From Haplosporangium gracile (taxonomy: Eukaryota > Mortierellomycota > Mortierellomycetes > Mortierellales > Mortierellaceae): DNA of 34,668 bases. Position 1 is the stretch's first letter. Every line of letters begins with the position of its first letter. This document shows, in pieces, positions 32,325-34,668 of the stretch. The notes under the pieces were generated by a model. The model searched no databases, was not told where the DNA came from, and saw only the letters and a list, made by a program, of their open reading frames with translations. The stretch spans positions 1-34,668 of the forward strand of contig JAAAUF010000423.1 in NCBI GenBank assembly GCA_015499985.1. Direction: 5' to 3'. The position numbers were made by a program, and so were the translations under genes.

Positions 32325-32612
32325 TTATGAAAGAAGGGAGGGTTGAATAGTCCAGGTCCCGACGAGAATGACGATTGACCCAAGGATAAGCAACAAGATA
32401 GCCCGATTTTTTATTAGAAATGTGTCCTTTGAATACATCAATGGGTCGAAGTGGAGTTTGGGTGCGGTGTGGTTTTTGTCGAGTTTTTGCAATGCGTAGG
32501 AGAAGATGAGAGTTGTGACAAGAGTACAATATGTGAAGGTAGGAATGGCAGAATGAAAACATTGGCAATGAGAACTGTGAAGAGAGTGAAAGCGAGGGTT
32601 GCATATCATCAT
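32325..32612 (-). CDS. Possible small membrane protein or gene remnant
   Basis: A frame of 95 codons ends with a convincing transmembrane segment, NRAILLLILGSIVILVGTW, preceded by a second hydrophobic stretch (CTLVTTLIFSYALQKLDKN). The N-terminal part is His/Cys/Ser-rich and unconvincing. An alternative is a last exon beginning after the acceptor-like CTCTCTTCACAG near 32575, with earlier exons lost or unseen; another frame just upstream is also hydrophobic (FTVLIANVFILPFLP), suggesting a frameshift. Family unknown. Confidence 0.3.
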   Translation of the reverse strand: MMICNPRFHSLHSSHCQCFHSAIPTFTYCTLVTTLIFSYALQKLDKNHTAPKLHFDPLMYSKDTFLIKNRAILLLILGSIVILVGTWTIQPSLLS

Positions 32613-32689
32613 ATTGATATCCGATCTATCTGCCTGGTATGTCTTCTATGATTGCTGAGATATGATGGAATGATGTTATTTCCCGTGTC

Positions 32690-32842
32690 TGCTCCCTCTG
32701 CTTGACTCCCCTCCTCCCTCTCTTTCGCCCCTTTTCCCTTTTCCCTCTTTTTTTCTTCTGCTTCTCCTGCTTCTCCTGCTTTTCTTCTTTCTTTCTCCAA
32801 CCACTCTCTCTCCACTCACCCCCCCACCACCCCTTATACACA
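32690..32842 (+). promoter_or_regulatory. Pyrimidine-rich promoter tract of the NADH dehydrogenase gene
   Basis: About 130 bp of nearly continuous C and T lies directly before the start codon at 32843. Such CT blocks near the transcription start are common in filamentous fungal housekeeping genes. The function is inferred from composition and position. Confidence 0.45.
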
Positions 32843-32954
32843 ATGTCGTTCATCAGAGGTAAACACCAACAACAAGCAACAGTCCTCATTCACTCAATAA
32901 GCAAGGAGGCCACAGACAACGGACAGTAGGACAACCGACCCCACCGCTAGCAAC

Positions 32955-32997
<43 letters not shown>

Positions 32998-34668
32998 CGA
33001 CCCCACCTCAACAAAAAATACTGGATCGTACTGGAGCAACGCGCTTTTGTATATTTGCATGGTGGTCCTTCCCTCCCGAGATTCCACGCGCCCGTCTTTT
33101 GATCCAGATCTGATCTCTCTTTTTGTGTTCATCCTTCCTGGGACATGTTCATATACAAGACACACACACACACCTACGACTCAGAGGAATCACTTTACAG
33201 AACTTTTCTTTCCTTCCTTTCTGTTGATTCGACATACAATCAACAACAGCAACAGCAACAACACGTCTGAAATCAGGGAGAGCGTGCGTGGGTAAATCTG
33301 GAATAGACAGACAGAGTGTAGTATACAATCACTCGAGAGTGCGATCCATCCATCGACATCAGGACAAGAGGGCAGATCTCGCTTTGACATACTGTTGTGT
33401 GTGTATGCAAAGTGGGCAGGGACACTGTTTCTTATCTATCCACGAGCTGCAAGCATAGGACGATAGTGATCATTATGACCCCAGAAAAAGACCCAAAAAA
33501 GAAGAGCAAACTGCCCATATACGGCACTGCTGACGGAATTATTCTCCGTCGACATCGGCTAGGCAGGCAGACCGACAAGTGGCCAACAAAGCCAATTATA
33601 ATAACGTAATATCAGTGGCAGTAACAACAACAATGACAACAACAGCAACAGCAGCAGCAGTAGCAGGGATAACAGCAACGACAATAACAACAAAACGATT
33701 GAACCAATTGCCAAATTCCTCGACAACTAACACCATGCGTACTCTTTGCACCCTCATAATGTGTCATCGTTTAAATGAAATGACTTGTAGCCGCACAAGC
33801 GGTCCGTGTTGCCGCTGCTACCCCAAGGATCATGACGTCTCGCACAGCCATGATCAGTGGAGCTCGTTTCAACTCGACCAACGCTGGAGCCACCATGGCC
33901 ACTGCCGGCAAGACTACTGCTGCTGCTCCCACCCCTGCTGCCCCCCAGTCCAAGAAGCGCTGGTCCCGCCTTCGCGCCTTGAAGCGTGTTGTTCAGCTTG
34001 GAACTGTCGGTGCTATCGGATACGGTGTCTATGGTATGTCTCTGTGTAATATGTGTCATTATTCTTGGAAAAGAAAAGAGGGAGAAAAAAAGATGAGCAC
34101 AGGTATTCATCCTGCCATAGCGATGTGTCGGAGATGATCGACACTAAACAACAAAGTTACTATTGAATGTTTATTATAATTGTAGAGATCTACAACAAGC
34201 GCCACCCTCTGGAGCAGAAGCCCTTCGACCCCAAGAAGCGCACTGTTGTTGTGCTCGGAAGTGGATGGGGTGCCGTTTCTTTCTTGAAGTCCATCAACAC
34301 CGACGATTACAACGTGGTATGTGCTCTACTTCTTAGTCTGACAGGATCAATTTGCTCGTGAAAAAACAATAGGAACACAGGAGTAGAGGGAAACCTTATG
34401 AATTATCCGGATCAATTGTGAACTTACACACATACAAAAACCTTACTTGTTTCTTTAGATGGTCGTGTCTCCCCGTAACTACTTCTTGTTCACACCCTTG
34501 TTGCCCAGTTGTACCGTCGGAACCATCGAACTGCGTTCGATCATGGAACCCATCCGCTTCATTACCCAACACAAGAGCCGCAACGTCAAGTTCTACGAGA
34601 GTGAATGTACCGATATTGACCCCGAGAGCAAGACCATCCGTATCACTGGTAAGTTTCTTTTTTTTTTT
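32843..34668 (+). CDS. Alternative (type II) mitochondrial NADH dehydrogenase, 5' part
   Basis: Exons 32843-32858 (16 nt), 33791-34033, 34186-34316 and 34459-34648 fit in phase; the next intron starts at 34649 and the gene runs off the window. About 193 codons are present. The N-terminus [20 protein letters not shown] is rich in Arg, Ala and Ser without acids, a mitochondrial presequence, followed by a hydrophobic segment (about 70-86, [15 protein letters not shown]). The FAD-binding Rossmann motif is VVVLGSGWG (107-115), and [19 protein letters not shown] is the hallmark of fungal NDE/NDI enzymes. The enzyme oxidises NADH and reduces ubiquinone at the inner membrane without pumping protons. 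The inner- or outer-face assignment is open; the hydrophobic anchor after the presequence favours the external type. The C-terminal NADH-binding half is outside the window. Confidence 0.92.
32859..33790 (+). other. 932-bp first intron of the NADH dehydrogenase gene
   Basis: The donor GTAAAC follows ATG TCG TTC ATC AGA G and the acceptor TTGTAG precedes CC GCA CAA. It is much longer than the other introns here and contains a (CAA)n run and further ACA/GCA-rich stretches. No gene is recognised inside it. Confidence 0.8.
32951..32996. repeat. (CAA)n microsatellite in an intron
   Basis: About 14 nearly perfect CAA units lie in the first intron of the NADH dehydrogenase gene. A second, imperfect CAA/CAG-rich stretch lies at about 33619-33695. 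Confidence 0.85.

Larger units (their letters stand above)
31542..32842. other. Spacer between gene D and the NADH dehydrogenase gene
   Basis: Open frames on both strands at 31697-32166 overlap and resemble nothing. A possible small membrane protein at 32325-32612 is listed separately. From about 32690 to 32820 the plus strand is almost pure pyrimidine, the promoter-proximal tract of the next gene. Confidence 0.45.

Noticed and set aside
32609..32889. Lys/Glu-rich minus frames upstream of the NADH dehydrogenase start
   Set aside because: These are the complement of a pyrimidine-rich promoter tract, with low complexity and no gene structure.

Overview
The window looks like nuclear DNA of a filamentous early-diverging fungus, most likely a Mortierella-like species (Mortierellomycota). 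The grounds are many short GT-AG introns of about 90-200 bp, donors such as GTAAGT and GTACGT, acceptors of the ATAG/TTAG/CAG type, pyrimidine-rich gene starts, and proteins of fungal type (Arf GEF, PMS1, external-type NADH dehydrogenase). The genus is inference. The exon structures given here were built by hand from reading frame, splice sites and phase. In every complete gene model the summed exon length is divisible by three.

Region 1 (1-3150) is gene-poor. It holds small tandem repeats and a broken pirin gene (minus strand, 1811-2692) whose intact relative lies 27 kb away at 29208-30119. Region 2 (3152-19071) is a compact block of housekeeping genes: a Sec7-PH Arf exchange factor (minus), PMS1 mismatch-repair endonuclease (plus, divergent from the Sec7 gene), a U1-type zinc-finger splicing factor related to WBP4 (plus), a BSD-domain protein (plus), and a membrane-anchored serine beta-lactamase-like hydrolase (minus, convergent with the BSD gene).

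Region 3 (about 19.1-32.8 kb) looks like an accessory island. It contains a decayed gene whose surviving parts read as an alpha-helical N-terminal segment plus WD40 repeats, as in fungal NLR-like proteins with the middle lost. It also contains three related multi-pass membrane protein genes in alternating orientation (A minus 22620-24025, B plus 25502-27126, C minus 27213-28605), two small non-autonomous transposon-like elements (one inside an intron of gene B, one next to the intact pirin), the intact pirin, and a small unrelated four-helix membrane protein (D plus 30968-31541). The A/B/C family matches nothing I recognise. Its members share two phase-1 introns at equivalent places, and A and B share clear motifs (LRVxTWPR; GLYxLxRKSL; DLxxRDxRxAxAK). 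Each protein appears to be built of two repeated halves. This is the best candidate here for something undescribed.

Region 4 (32843-end) is the 5' part of an alternative (type II) mitochondrial NADH dehydrogenase. It has a 16-nt coding first exon, then a 932-bp intron, and runs off the end of the window.

I saw no tRNA, rRNA or CRISPR. The genes in the housekeeping block act separately (vesicle traffic, DNA repair, splicing, hydrolysis) and form no pathway; this is a eukaryotic region without operons.
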